Source of the DNA: Aaosphaeria pasadenensis
Taxonomy: Eukaryota > Ascomycota > Dothideomycetes > Pleosporales
Assembly: GCA_022813625.1 (NCBI GenBank)
Contig: JAKLMB010000001.1
Coordinates: 310,001-374,000 of the forward strand
Direction of reading: 5' to 3'
DNA length: 64,000 nt
In this document: positions 1 to 10,533 of the stretch, piece after piece
Numbering within the stretch: the first letter of the stretch is position 1
How the letters are laid out: each line of letters starts with the position of its first letter
Translations under genes and position numbers: made by a program
Notes under the pieces: generated by a model
What the model was told of the DNA's origin: nothing
The model's input: the letters and a program-made list of their open reading frames with translations, nothing else
The model's database searches: none

Positions 1-867
1 TGTCTACGCACGACCAACCCCACATGTCCTTGCCTTTACCCTGCGATTTGCTCTGATTGAGGATGCCGGCACCGACTGCCCACATGATGATGCTGAAGAT
101 GAAGAAGCCAACTGCGAAGACGGTGTAGTATGCTGCCACCTTCTCGGCCCTGTGGTGGCCCTTTCTGGCGTAGGCGATCAAGACAACGATGGACATGAGC
201 AGGGAGATGCATGCAATGACGAGGATGGTTACTTGGGGCCAGATGGCTGTGTTCTTGGCCCACGGTGGCAGATTGTTCCTGGGAGCAAGGGTCTTGGTTG
301 CGTTGAAGATGGAAAAAGCAGTGGCGAGCATGGAGAGAACAATCAGACTGCATGCAAAGTTGATTCCACGCAGGAAGATCTTTGCGATTCGTACTCGAAC
401 CTTGACTTTCTGGTTGGATGTTAGCTAAGCTTTTCGTGGTAATTGATGCAGCCTACCAAATCTTTGGCCTGTTCCTTGTCGGTGCTGGCCTCTTGCTTCT
501 CGAGGATTTGCTCTTCCCTGAAGGTGGGACTGAGGATGGCGGTCTCACATGTCCTTGGTGGAGCACCAGGCGATCGGAGGGCGCTCCTGAGGGGAGTCTT
601 TGGGGTTGGCGGAGGGAGGTACTTCCTGTCGGTTTCTTCCATTTCGACGTCCTGGACGTAGCCGAAGCCAACGTCTGAGATCTGAGGTTGAGGGGAGTAG
701 TGGTTGGTGGGTGGATCGGCAAAGGGAGAACGTCCGTCGACGGGTGAATAGACTGAAGTCGCTTCTGCAAAGCGAGCTGTACGAGGCGACTTTGCTGATA
801 GGGATTCTTTCGAGTTCTTTTGCTTGAGGATGGTGACTGTTGGGATCTTCTTATCGTTGGCGGCCAT
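1..867 (-). CDS. Multi-spanning membrane protein, 3' part cut by window edge
   Basis: The start ATG is at 865-867, the exons are 867-457 and 409-1, and a 47-nt intron (410-456; donor GTAGGC, branch GCTAAC, acceptor CCAG) joins them in phase 0. The gene continues beyond base 1. The first ~137 residues are hydrophilic, rich in Ser/Pro/Lys, with a PPPTPKTPLRSALRSP segment, as expected for a cytosolic tail open to phosphorylation. After the intron come three hydrophobic segments at about residues 152-172, 190-215 and 226-250, the last followed by a basic loop and a WGWSCVD motif where the sequence ends. The layout (long N-terminal tail, closely spaced helices) fits a fungal family of four-helix, MARVEL-like plasma-membrane proteins of unknown function. 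I infer membrane localisation only. A 5-kb gene-free region lies upstream. Confidence 0.8.
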
Positions 868-868
868 C

Positions 869-1325
869 CTAAGATGTGTGCAAGATTCACGAGGGGCGGA
901 GAAGAGACGAGGGGATCATGAATTGAAGGAAGACAGGACGACGGCTAGATGGGATAGTGTAGAAAGTCGAAAAGTCCAGCTTTGAACAAGTGTGCGAGGC
1001 ACAGGCTCGAGGGTGAGGCAGTGCTTTAGGGAAGGGAGCACAGTGTGACGACGACAGTGACGGTGACAGAGATGGAGACACAGACAGAGACGGGAACACA
1101 GAGAAAAGAGAGAGAGACAGAGAGAGGATATTACAACAGATGAAGAGACCTGCTGAAGGAGGAGGAAGGGGTAGATGGAGTAACGGCGAAGCGCTGGCCT
1201 TTTGTCTCGCGGCGCTTCGAGCAATGAAGATGAATGGGGATTGGATGGAGGGCGTAATTGGTGAGGGACGTAATGAGGGTGGAGAGAGATATGGGGAGAG
1301 AAGAGGAAGGCTGGCGGGTACTTAC
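869..1325 (-). other. Candidate 5' UTR intron of the membrane protein gene
   Basis: On the minus strand a strong donor, AAAG|GTAAGTACC, lies at 1325, and an acceptor, CATCTTAG, ends at 869, one base before the start codon region. Between them the strand is pyrimidine-rich and has no credible coding frame. I see no good CTNAC branch point near the acceptor, so the pairing is tentative. A transcript read would settle it. Confidence 0.3.
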
Positions 1326-1406
1326 CTTTGACTAAAGTATGGCGGCAACGAGAGATGGTGAGCAGAAGTATTGGTATTGGTGGTGGAGGTTGGTGGTATC
1401 GGTATA

Positions 1407-1427
1407 GTGGTGGTGGTGGTGGTGGTG
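1407..1427. repeat. (GGT)n microsatellite
   Basis: About seven tandem GGT/GTG triplets lie in the purine-rich region upstream of the membrane protein gene. No coding frame using it is supported. Confidence 0.85.
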
Positions 1428-2104
1428 CAAAAGAGGGCGCAAGCGATGCTGATAGGCCGGGGGGGGTTGCAGCGTCGAGGTATTGCAATGGCGTTGCAAA
1501 GACGGAAGATGGATCGGAGGGGAGTAGAGACCCAGAAATAGACGCCCGGATGAAAGCAATTAACGCTTAGAAAAGCGTGTGCTTCCAGACCACAACCCTC
1601 AAGGTAGGCTAGGTAGTTCGGTCACTGGTACTGCAGCAGGGCAGGATAGATACAGTATGCCGGTAACGAAGCTGACAGGCGCAGATCTTGGAGTCTTGGA
1701 AAGGGAAGAATGAGGTGGAGGAGGAGGAAGGGAATAACGAGGATGAGCAACTTTCCTCGCTGTAGGTGGTACACGAGGTAAGCCGATCGACTAAGAGGAT
1801 GAGACCGGCAGTGATGGTGAGTTTTGAGATGTTTCAATGATGATGATTCAACGAGATTGGAGCCGTGGTTGCCACTCAGCAAGCAGTAGTTGTCCACGTC
1901 GTCGAAGTGGCTGCAGTAGTAGCAGTCAGTGACTGTGGAGGAGATTGATAGAGGGATGGTTTAAACGGTTGAAGGTCAAAATGTCAGTCAATCAGTAAGT
2001 GGGAATGGAGGGGAAGGTTGAAGAGCCCGTTCTCGACTCGAGGGAAAAGGTCGAGTACGTGGACGTGGCGATGGACTATGGGAGAGACTTTGGCAGTGAA
2101 CATT

Positions 2105-2134
2105 GACAAGGACAGGGACAAGGACATGGACATG
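2105..2134. repeat. Hexamer minisatellite, five copies of GACAWG-type units
   Basis: Five head-to-tail 6-bp units (GACAAG, GACAGG, GACAAG, GACATG, GACATG) are visible. They lie in non-coding DNA upstream of the membrane protein gene. Confidence 0.8.
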
Positions 2135-5100
2135 GGGGAAGAGAGAAAGAGTATTGGGGGTAGATGTGTGGGCACGGGCATGGTGAGTGTATAATTCTGG
2201 TCAATCAGGATGGATAGAAAGTATCTTCCCATAGAGAATATGCAGGGAAGATACTTAGACAGAGCTTAAAGAGCTTAGAGGGGCACGAGGGTATGTTTGT
2301 TCGTGCCTGTCGGAGGAAGAGAAAGCGCCCAGAGGCTGAAGGAAGGCACGAAGGAGATGTGGAGTCGAGGGAAGGAACAGGGTAGGGGAACAGGGAAGGA
2401 GCATTGGTCAAGAAGGGAAGGAACCAATGAGACATGTCGACTTGACGCTGAAAGAAACGCCTTCCCTTTGCCCAAGACAAGTTGAACATACGAGAGACGT
2501 CAATGATTGGATGACATGGGTTTGGACTGCATAAAACAACTTTAAACAATTGACATGGGGGGGGACGACTTGGACAGGATAGACAAGGAACACGAAAGGT
2601 GTAAGCGCTCAGCCTATATCTTCCATCTCTAATCAGGTCTAGTCTCCCTCTCTAGTCTGTTTGCTTCCCGCCAATGGCTCTGCAGATCTGCCTCTTCCCA
2701 TCTCATCCCCAACCACTACAACCCCACCAACCCACCAACACTTCACCAACTGACCATCCCCATCCCATCCCATCACTATCTACGCCGTACGCCGTACACA
2801 ATTCTCATTCAAGAGGTACGCGAGTCTGTGGATACGCTCTCTTCCGTCGGCGCCTGCTGCTACCCTTTCTCTTTCCACCTAAGACTCATCAGTGTGTCAA
2901 TCCATCCTCGAGTCTCGAGTCTCTGTCTCCGTCTGGTCTCAGTCACTCAGTGTATAGAATGATGGGTCGCATAAAGTCTGACCCTTCCGTCCGACTTTTC
3001 ATCAGAGAATTAAATACATACTGTGCTTGGTACTATACAGTACAGTACTGCTACTTTACTATCCATAACTAACATGTTCTCAACTCAGCCTTCAACCATT
3101 CATCAGCATATATGCGTTAACTGTTTGCCGTAGATTAACTGACTGCGCTTTCCCCCCATTCGTCAGCGGTGCAGCACACACCTCAATCACCCTGCATCTG
3201 CATCTGCACCCTCGTCTCGCCTCAACCGGCCCCAGCGCCGCCCACCTCCACCCGCCATCGCCTCGGCAGAGCCCGTTGTTGGTTCATGCCCACCACCTCA
3301 CTGCTCTCGTCCTGTTTCACTCTTCAAAGTCATCTCTTCAAACTCTTTAAACAGATAACCATCTCCATGAACACACCCAGCTCAAGCATCTATACCGTCG
3401 CACAAAGAAAAAAAAACTTACATATAGCCACGAAATACTCATCCCTCCATCGAATGTGAATCTGGAATTATGGCATCACCAAGTGCTGGCTGTGCAGTCT
3501 GGGGCATAAATCGCCGCCCAATTCAACCTCACTGAACAATAATCCCCCGGTCGCCCAGCTGCCATGGCTGCTCTTAATTCATGCATCCACGCACCATCAG
3601 CCATATTGCATCCACGCCCCGTTCCGTTTCAATACTCGACAAATTAGCATCCCAATCGGAGACTTCCCCCACCGGCGGCCATGCGAACATCCTCACCACC
3701 ACCCCCATCATCCTTCCCATGTTCCAGGAACAGACCATTTACTCGTCATTCTTCGGCCTGATCTAACCTCATCAGGGCCGTTTTGTTTTAGTTCCGTTTC
3801 GTTTCGAACTGCCAAGTGCTCCTCATGCTCTTATTTTTGGGGACTTCTCTCGCGAGGAGCCTTATGGCATGGGCATTTTCCAGAAAACCCCAAATCCAGA
3901 TGTGCACATGCACCTGGACATGCAGATTCACATCGTTCTGATCGTACGACACGTTATCCAATATTGGGGGACCACGACTACGTTCGATTCTATTCTGCTC
4001 CGAATCTATCTCAACGGATTAGTTACTGCGAAAGAGCGTTCAAGTTCGGCCACCGCGACGGTCAGCATCAGCACCATTCACAAGACCAGTCTCTAGAATC
4101 TCTAGATGTCGCGAGAACAAACAAGCCTATGCCGCAGGAAAAGGCCCGTCCCACTGCGGCAGCATGCACCGCGAATCCCGCCAGCCATGAGAAGCCCCCC
4201 ATCACAAAGAAACTCATAACTTGGCAGTATCCAATTCAGCCCATCCGATATGGCCCCTCGTCTCGTTGCATCATCCTGTACGACCACCCCGCGCTCTCTA
4301 TCCCCTCCTCTGACATCTCACATCTCACCCATCTAAATTTACACTTTCGCTCAATTTCTTACCTGCGTGAGCTTCCTCGTCATCTTCGCCTCTCAAGGCT
4401 CAATCTGGCCTGTTTCCGCGCCCGTAGGTGTAACGCTGCTGCCCTCGCACGCGCCTGGGCCATCCGTTCCGTGGCCTGTTTTGTTTCGTTCTCCATCAAG
4501 ATCCACACGAGACGTCCATCTGACGGCCCTTGCACTCGTGGCCTACTAAATACAGCCCAGGGCCTGTTCCTGAACCCTGACCTTGATCACGCACCCTCTC
4601 CTACTCATAGATTCGAGGTTCCTATCATGAAGCAGGGAAGGATTTAACATTACATAAACAGTACCCTTGTACTATGGAATTAGAGCCATCTACAACATCC
4701 CTTGTTCGAATTAGGGTCAATTAATAGATCTTATCGTTCAACCTCGTCACAGTACCTCGTTAGTGCTGCACTGTATGCACTGTGGAGGTACATCTACATC
4801 CAGGGGGCACCGGCAAGCATCCCGACAACAATATGTCGTCCGTTTCTCGAAAAAACCCCGAGTTGTTCTTTTTTAGCAAGATAAGCAATAGACGTGAGGT
4901 AAAGACAGCAATAGTAACATCTTTCGCCATCTAGCCTTGAGGTCGCGACTCAACGAATGCTGCCTTGGCCGCACTGCCTACCTAGATCTGCCCTCCTCAC
5001 GTTCCCTCAATCTCTTCTTACAAACAGTGATGTATGTGTCCAAAGGAATCTATGAACAAACTATCAACGGAAATTAGTCACCTCCTGGATCACTACTATT

Positions 5101-6375
5101 AGACCTGTGTCAAACAGCTAATTTGCTAATTCATTTCCGCTTCCAAATCTGACGCCATTATATGCGTATCACATGCTCTATCAGTCGTGAAGACTATTCT
5201 TGCATTGCACTGCATGTTATAGTCTTTAATCCTATTCCTCTTGTAGGCAGTAGTAAGTGATTAATTGAGAATCTAAGTCTATCATCTTATATGGGTTGCT
5301 CAACAATAACCAGGTTCCAGGCTTCCGGGCTCCAGGGAGGGCTTCTATGTGTGAAGTTTAGCAGTGTAATCGCACGCCTGTATACTTGATTCACAACAGT
5401 TTACAACAGGCTACAAAAGTCTACGCAAAGTCACGATATATTTCGAATGTTTATAACAGTTCACGAAAACTTACAACAACAGTTCCACGACCACCCACGA
5501 CAGTTCACGAGAAAAGAACTGCAGTCTTACTACTCACTCACTCCCCTACTCACGCATCCATATTGCTACAGGAAGAGTTGTAGAGTTGTGGTTTTAAAGC
5601 CCTAAGCCTCCACACAACAACACTACCACCAGCACTCTCAATCAGAACCCACCCAGAACACAGCAAAAGATCTGAGATGAAAAATTGCAAAAAAAATGCA
5701 AAAAAAAATAAAAAGTAGAAAGTAGAAACAACCCAGGTTTGAACCCGAGCTGTTCCCGAAAAGACAGAACAGAAAATCAACGCTTATACGCAGTATCCGA
5801 TGTATGACCCTTTAACATTGTGCAGGTTTCATGGAAAATCTTAGAGAGATTCCACTCCGGCCACACAAGTCGTGGAAAAGCTAAAGCTAAGTAGATATAG
5901 GGACCGACCTTCGCTAGAGCCTCGGAATTCTTGAAAGTTCTTGCAAATTAGGGCCCTTATATAGGCCGAAAAATAAGAGGTGAAGGTGATTCTGTTCGCA
6001 TGGTTCGCCATACTTGTTGTTGGTGATTACCTCTCTAGGCAGCAGGACACTAAACGTGATGGAATCATGCCATGCCCATGGTTTGTCTCGTAGAATCTAC
6101 CTTCACTTGTTCCCCAATGTAGCCTATATCATGATGTTTCGTTCTCCTTCGTGATCAATCTCTGACGACGCGCTTCGCTCTGTGTTTCCGATCTACCATC
6201 GGAGTTTTCTCATTAATTAAACTACAAACTCCGTGTTCTATCCTAAAATCTTGTTCATTCTCATGTTCCTTCATCCATCCGTCGATTCATCCCGGCATAT
6301 AGTCATTCCCTCACGTCTACTCATCCCCACCCGGACCATTATCACTCTCGTGAATATCATCAACCCTCACAATCG

Positions 6376-8244
6376 TCAACTCATCCTCCCCCCATCACCA
6401 CCACCCGGCGACCCCCTTCCCACCGTCCACGTCCCACTCGACGCCGTGAACAGCGGTTCCGGCACCATTCCCCTGAACCCTTCGCTCCCGGAGGTCTCCC
6501 ACTCGTCGTCGTCGTCGCTATCGTAGTTGGGAGGTAAGATCGGCGACTCATCGGCTGTGACGTCAAAGGAGGCGTCTTCTTCGACGATGCCGACGCAGGC
6601 AAAACTTACGTCTGAGTCCCTCTTGGTTCTCTTTTTGGTCTTGTTGGATGGCTGTCGATCGGTTGCTGGTGGTCTGTTGTACCAGTGATGATGATGCTGT
6701 GGTAGTGGTGGCAGTGGTGGTGGGGAGGAAGCTGCGTTCCCAGACATGTGGGCTTTCGAGGATAACGAAGACGAGGAGTGGAAGGAGGCAGTTTGCGATG
6801 GTATACGCGACGGAACGGCCAAGTAGGTTCCCTTCATCTCCTTCGACTTCAGCTTCAGGTTTTGGGATATGTGATGTGCTTGCAGTGGATGACGATGATG
6901 ATGGGAGGAGTGCATGGGAAGTGGCCGTAGCGGTCGCATTGCTTCTTGATCAGCTTTGTCGGAGGAGGGAATAGCAGTAGACGGATGTGGAGGTGCTGGA
7001 TTCGGTGTACTTCCTCCTTGCCACTTGCCACTCGATGAAGACTGCAAGACCGGCCTTGAGATCTTGGATTTCAGAGTCGCGGCTGCGGAGGTCGCTTTGC
7101 TTGCTAGTTTCCCCGTTGAGCGTTTTGATCTCAGGGGGTTGGTGAGCCACGTTTTGGGTTTTGGTGCGTCGGTGTGGTGGCTGTTGTGGGGATTTGATAG
7201 GTTATCCTGGGATGTTGAACGGATGTGTATATACCGTCTCCCATTATCTTCTACTTTAGACTTACTCGATGACGTCGGTTGACCACCTGTAGGTACGGAA
7301 GAGTATGGTTGTGCCATGTGCGGATTACTCCCTTCATTCACATTTCCCCCAATCCTTCCCCCAGTCCAGTTTGAGACGGGGTCTGCTGGCTTCTTTGAAT
7401 CATACCTCACGCTCTCTGACGCATAGAATGGAAGTATCACTGCTGTTGGGGAGTCAGACTGACGCACCCGGTCATACCTTACGTCTCCAGCGCCATTGAA
7501 GTTACTTCGTACCTGACTTTGACCTTGGCCCTCCCCTCGCAACGCCTTCGGTGGCAGATGTGGTCGAGAAATAGTATCTCCACTCCACTGACCCGCCTGG
7601 TACTGCTGCTGCTGCTTTGGCGGTGGCGGTGGAGACACCACACGCATCGGAACGATCTCTTTGATCTCCCTCTTCGCTTTCCACTCAGCGCGGAAGTTTC
7701 GATACTCCCGGATCGCCTTCGTGGTGTCGCCTTCCGGCCCGCTGTGATATAAATCCGCGCCGCGGTGGAAGAACTGTCGGAGGGATTGTACGGTACTTTC
7801 TGGTTCTGCTTCATGTTTGGAGCTACTTCCTCGTGAGGGTGGGTGTTGGTTCAAGGGGTCAGTCGCGGACGACGGCTTCGTTATCGTGATGTGTGACTTT
7901 ACGTCTGGGATGTTAGATGAGGAGGAGGAGGAGGGGTGAGAAGACCACATTGTGCCTTCTTGGAGGGGGACATTCTTGTTCGTCTTAATCTTCTTCTTGG
8001 TTACAGGGCGGGGGACGCCTATGGTGAGCTTTTCGGCTTCAGGGAGGTGAATTGTGGATGATGATTCGGTTGGGATTGGAATGGTTATGCCGAGGCCTAT
8101 TGGGGATGCCGGGTCTGGCGGGAGGGGTTTGTGGTTGAATGGAGTTCTTTGGGTGTGAGCTGAAGACGGTGGAATTGGGTTCTGTACGGGGTGGAATGCG
8201 TCAGTCCTCGAAGAACTGTTGCCATCCCGAGTGTTGTGACTCAT
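6376..8244 (-). CDS. Large disordered Ser/Pro-rich protein of unknown function
   Basis: A single open frame of 622 codons starts at ATG 8242-8244. The protein is mostly low-complexity: Ser runs, Pro runs next to a QQQQ stretch, His-rich patches, and basic KKK/KR segments. One short segment, around residues 150-190 (SLRQFFHRGADLYHSG then REYRNFRAEWKAKREIKEI), looks helical and ordered and may be the conserved core. The C-terminus is acidic, with a DSDDDDEWETSGSEG motif. I recognise no named domain, signal peptide or membrane segment. A GTAAGT donor-like sequence at 6609 lies inside the frame; splicing there would exchange the acidic tail for an Arg-rich one, so I keep the frame unspliced. Length without stops and codon regularity argue that it is real. 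Confidence 0.65.
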   Translation of the reverse strand: MSHNTRDGNSSSRTDAFHPVQNPIPPSSAHTQRTPFNHKPLPPDPASPIGLGITIPIPTESSSTIHLPEAEKLTIGVPRPVTKKKIKTNKNVPLQEGTMWSSHPSSSSSSNIPDVKSHITITKPSSATDPLNQHPPSRGSSSKHEAEPESTVQSLRQFFHRGADLYHSGPEGDTTKAIREYRNFRAEWKAKREIKEIVPMRVVSPPPPPKQQQQYQAGQWSGDTISRPHLPPKALRGEGQGQSQVRSNFNGAGDVRYDRVRQSDSPTAVILPFYASESVRYDSKKPADPVSNWTGGRIGGNVNEGSNPHMAQPYSSVPTGGQPTSSSKSKVEDNGRRYIHIRSTSQDNLSNPHNSHHTDAPKPKTWLTNPLRSKRSTGKLASKATSAAATLKSKISRPVLQSSSSGKWQGGSTPNPAPPHPSTAIPSSDKADQEAMRPLRPLPMHSSHHHRHPLQAHHISQNLKLKSKEMKGTYLAVPSRIPSQTASFHSSSSLSSKAHMSGNAASSPPPLPPLPQHHHHWYNRPPATDRQPSNKTKKRTKRDSDVSFACVGIVEEDASFDVTADESPILPPNYDSDDDDEWETSGSEGFRGMVPEPLFTASSGTWTVGRGSPGGGDGGRMS

Positions 8245-8859
8245 GCGTCGTTTTTGATTGAATGGGGGTTTCGGGGCTTTCTTGTGTGGTATAGGCTTTT
8301 CGTTGCTGCCACTGGAGGGTTCTATTGATACTGGCTGAATTACGATTGTCGATGATTACGCTGGTGGTATGCTTTCTAATTATCTCGTTCGTGATTCTGA
8401 TATCTGGTGATTAATTGCAAATATGCTAATACCTAGGAAATCTGTGTTGAATGTGAATATGTCAATCTCAAAAATCAAAGTCAAGCAGAAGGAAAAAGAT
8501 TATGGTAGAATGGCTTGGTCTACTGATATGAAAACGAAGACAGACTTTCATCGTAGCTTGTCTTATTCCTCTTTGAGCATTATGAAGGGGAACTTTGGGG
8601 TGTATATAAAAAGTATGAATGAAACAAAGAACTATCCACGTTGCCTTTCCATTCAATAGGTGCGCTTCCCTATAGATCCATCGAACAATAGGAACAATGC
8701 AAAGCTTTGTCTTTGACAATCAATTGTCAAGACCATCTTGTCGATTATAGAAGCGGATGGAGGTGATACCGAACAGGGGCATTGGAAGGAGCAGTAGGTA
8801 TCCGAGTTGTTTTCCAGAATGGTCCATGATCATTGAGGACGCAATATAGTATCCAACCT
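8245..8859. other. Intergenic, AT-rich
   Basis: Lies between the disordered-protein gene and the wall-protein gene, both on the minus strand. Contains the promoter of the former and the 3' UTR of the latter. I see no further gene or repeat. Confidence 0.6.
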
Positions 8860-9495
8860 TCACAGGTTGACAGTGAGCCACACAATGAAACCAATAACAC
8901 CGAAGCCTAAACCAGAGCACACAGTATGCCGAGGCGACGAATTTTCCTCGGCAGGCATAGTTTCAATGGGGCCTGTTGAATACACGCTGGAACTGAGCTT
9001 TGATGTGTAGTTTGTCGTTGTTGATGTTTCGCAGGGTGCGGTGGGCTCTGGTGACTTCAAAATGGTTGCTATTTCAGCACTGTCGTGGTAACAAATCTCG
9101 CATCCAGTGACCGGTAATTCAGGGTTTGTGGTGTGAACTACTGGCGAAAGTGTGTTCTCAGTATAGTCTTTGTGGGTGCAGTTTTCACTTCGTGAAGATG
9201 CTACGTCTGGAATGACTGCAGAAGTTGAATCGATGTTCGAGATTCCTGGTTCTGTCTGGTTCTGCTGACAGTAAGGTTCGAAGGAGGCGGTGACCAACAC
9301 TGTGGACGTGACTATGGAGACTTCGAATTTTGGTTGACATGTCGGTGTGCTTGTATTTGGTGATGATGTTAAATCCAACCCGAGATTTCGAAGAGCAATG
9401 GCGTGGTGATCAAGATCAACAGATGCATAAACATCGCGAAATACGAAGATTATGCTTGTTAAGAGGATATATGGCAGAACGGAAGTGATCCACAT
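8860..9495 (-). CDS. Secreted Ser/Thr-rich protein, probably GPI-anchored
   Basis: A single-exon frame of 211 residues starts at ATG 9493-9495. Residues 1 to about 24 are a signal peptide with a hydrophobic core (VLPYILLTSIIFVF). The middle is rich in Ser, Thr and Pro, with several N-glycosylation sequons (NTST, NQTE, NCTH, NYTS) and scattered cysteines, including a CEIC pair. The last ~20 residues form one hydrophobic segment ending almost at the stop (GFGVIGFIVWLTVNL), the usual arrangement of a GPI attachment signal. Known families of this shape sit in the fungal cell wall or plasma membrane. No enzyme domain is visible, so a structural or adhesive role is inference. A single-pass membrane protein is the alternative. 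Confidence 0.7.
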   Translation of the reverse strand: MWITSVLPYILLTSIIFVFRDVYASVDLDHHAIALRNLGLDLTSSPNTSTPTCQPKFEVSIVTSTVLVTASFEPYCQQNQTEPGISNIDSTSAVIPDVASSRSENCTHKDYTENTLSPVVHTTNPELPVTGCEICYHDSAEIATILKSPEPTAPCETSTTTNYTSKLSSSVYSTGPIETMPAEENSSPRHTVCSGLGFGVIGFIVWLTVNL

Positions 9496-10533
9496 ATTGA
9501 CAAAGATAAGCTTTTAGTATCAGCGAGTAGGCAATGACCGCTTGTTGTGTTCAGTGGGTAGGATTTAATCTTGACAATCAGAAGAACGGGTATTGGAAGC
9601 CTCATAAGTAATGTGATATCCGAAACCCTCCCAATCCATCAATGAATCAATTTAACATGAGTAACGGATGTCAGTGACAGCGTGCTCAAGTTAAGCTAAG
9701 GGGGTGGAATCTTTTCTCAGACACACAGTCTCACAATTGTAGAACTAACTGAACATAGTGGCACACACTGAAAGAATATGTTGTACTCCTGACTTTCGGC
9801 TGCGACGGGATTACCGTTTGATAGTTTTTCTCCCATGCCTAACAGCATTTGACTCTTTTTATAAAAGGCAAGGGAAATCATTCAATGTATAATTTCATTA
9901 ATGCTTAAGTAGGCACTGCACGTTAAGCTAAGTATGTTCGCTAATCCGTGATTCATGATGATATATTACTTTAACAATACTACTAGAAAAACTGCGCTTA
10001 ACTTCGATAAACCTGAGATGGTCGCATAGTATCGGTGGAACGGAATGAGTGAACTGCACACAGCATTACGACGCAATGTTGGCTTGACTCACACTACCGG
10101 AACATCCCATGAGGATCCAACGATGTTATGAACCAGACGGCCGAATCCGGGTCGAACATGTGAATGCCGGAATCAGCTCCTTATGAAGGTAATAGAATAG
10201 ACAATCTTGCAAAGGTGTACAGGTATGCCTGTACATTACTAGCCCACTGTCTTAGACCTCGGATAGACTAAGGGAATGAACCGGACCTTGACCTACCTTA
10301 TCTTACCCGTTGTGGAACAGTGGAATTCGGAATGCCATCAACAAACAAACATCGGAAAGCAACGGACTTTCTTCGAGCAATTGGGTAATATGTTGGACGT
10401 GTTCAGATCTCAATTTGACCTAGGTATTCTATTTCATTTCATTTTAATCAATAACCGTTTTACCGGGCCTCCCCTCAAGGGTTTATTATTTTGTGCGTCA
10501 TGCATTCATGGATTCGTGCTCGTCAGCCTTTCT
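9496..10533. other. Intergenic, AT-rich
   Basis: Promoter side of the wall-protein gene and 3' side of enolase. Base composition is AT-rich and no frame resembles a known protein. No repeats found. Confidence 0.6.

Larger units (their letters stand above)
1326..6375. other. 5-kb region with no supportable gene
   Basis: Open frames here are short, low in complexity and unlike known proteins. The part to about 2600 is strongly purine-rich on the plus strand (pyrimidine-rich on the minus strand), as in the leader of a minus-strand gene, so it is probably promoter and leader of the membrane protein gene. Between about 2650 and 4650 the plus strand is CT-rich. From about 4700 to 6350 the sequence turns AT-rich, with A-runs at 5690-5715. 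I see no transposon terminal repeats, no transposase or reverse transcriptase motifs and no tRNA cloverleaf. Confidence 0.6.

Noticed and set aside
916..1488. 190-codon minus-strand frame upstream of the membrane protein gene
   Set aside because: Pro/Leu/Ser-rich translation of a pyrimidine-rich leader; crossed by a likely leader intron.
2674..3072. 132-codon plus-strand frame
   Set aside because: His/Pro/Ser-rich translation of a CT-rich tract; no domain, no conserved-looking block.
3964..4647. 227-codon plus-strand frame
   Set aside because: It starts at a non-ATG or weak position, is rich in Arg/His/Pro from CT-rich DNA, and resembles no protein I know.
5731..5750. B-box-like GGTTCAAACC on the minus strand followed by a T-run, suggesting a tRNA or SINE
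   Set aside because: The T-arm stem has a mismatch, and no A box or acceptor stem fits upstream.
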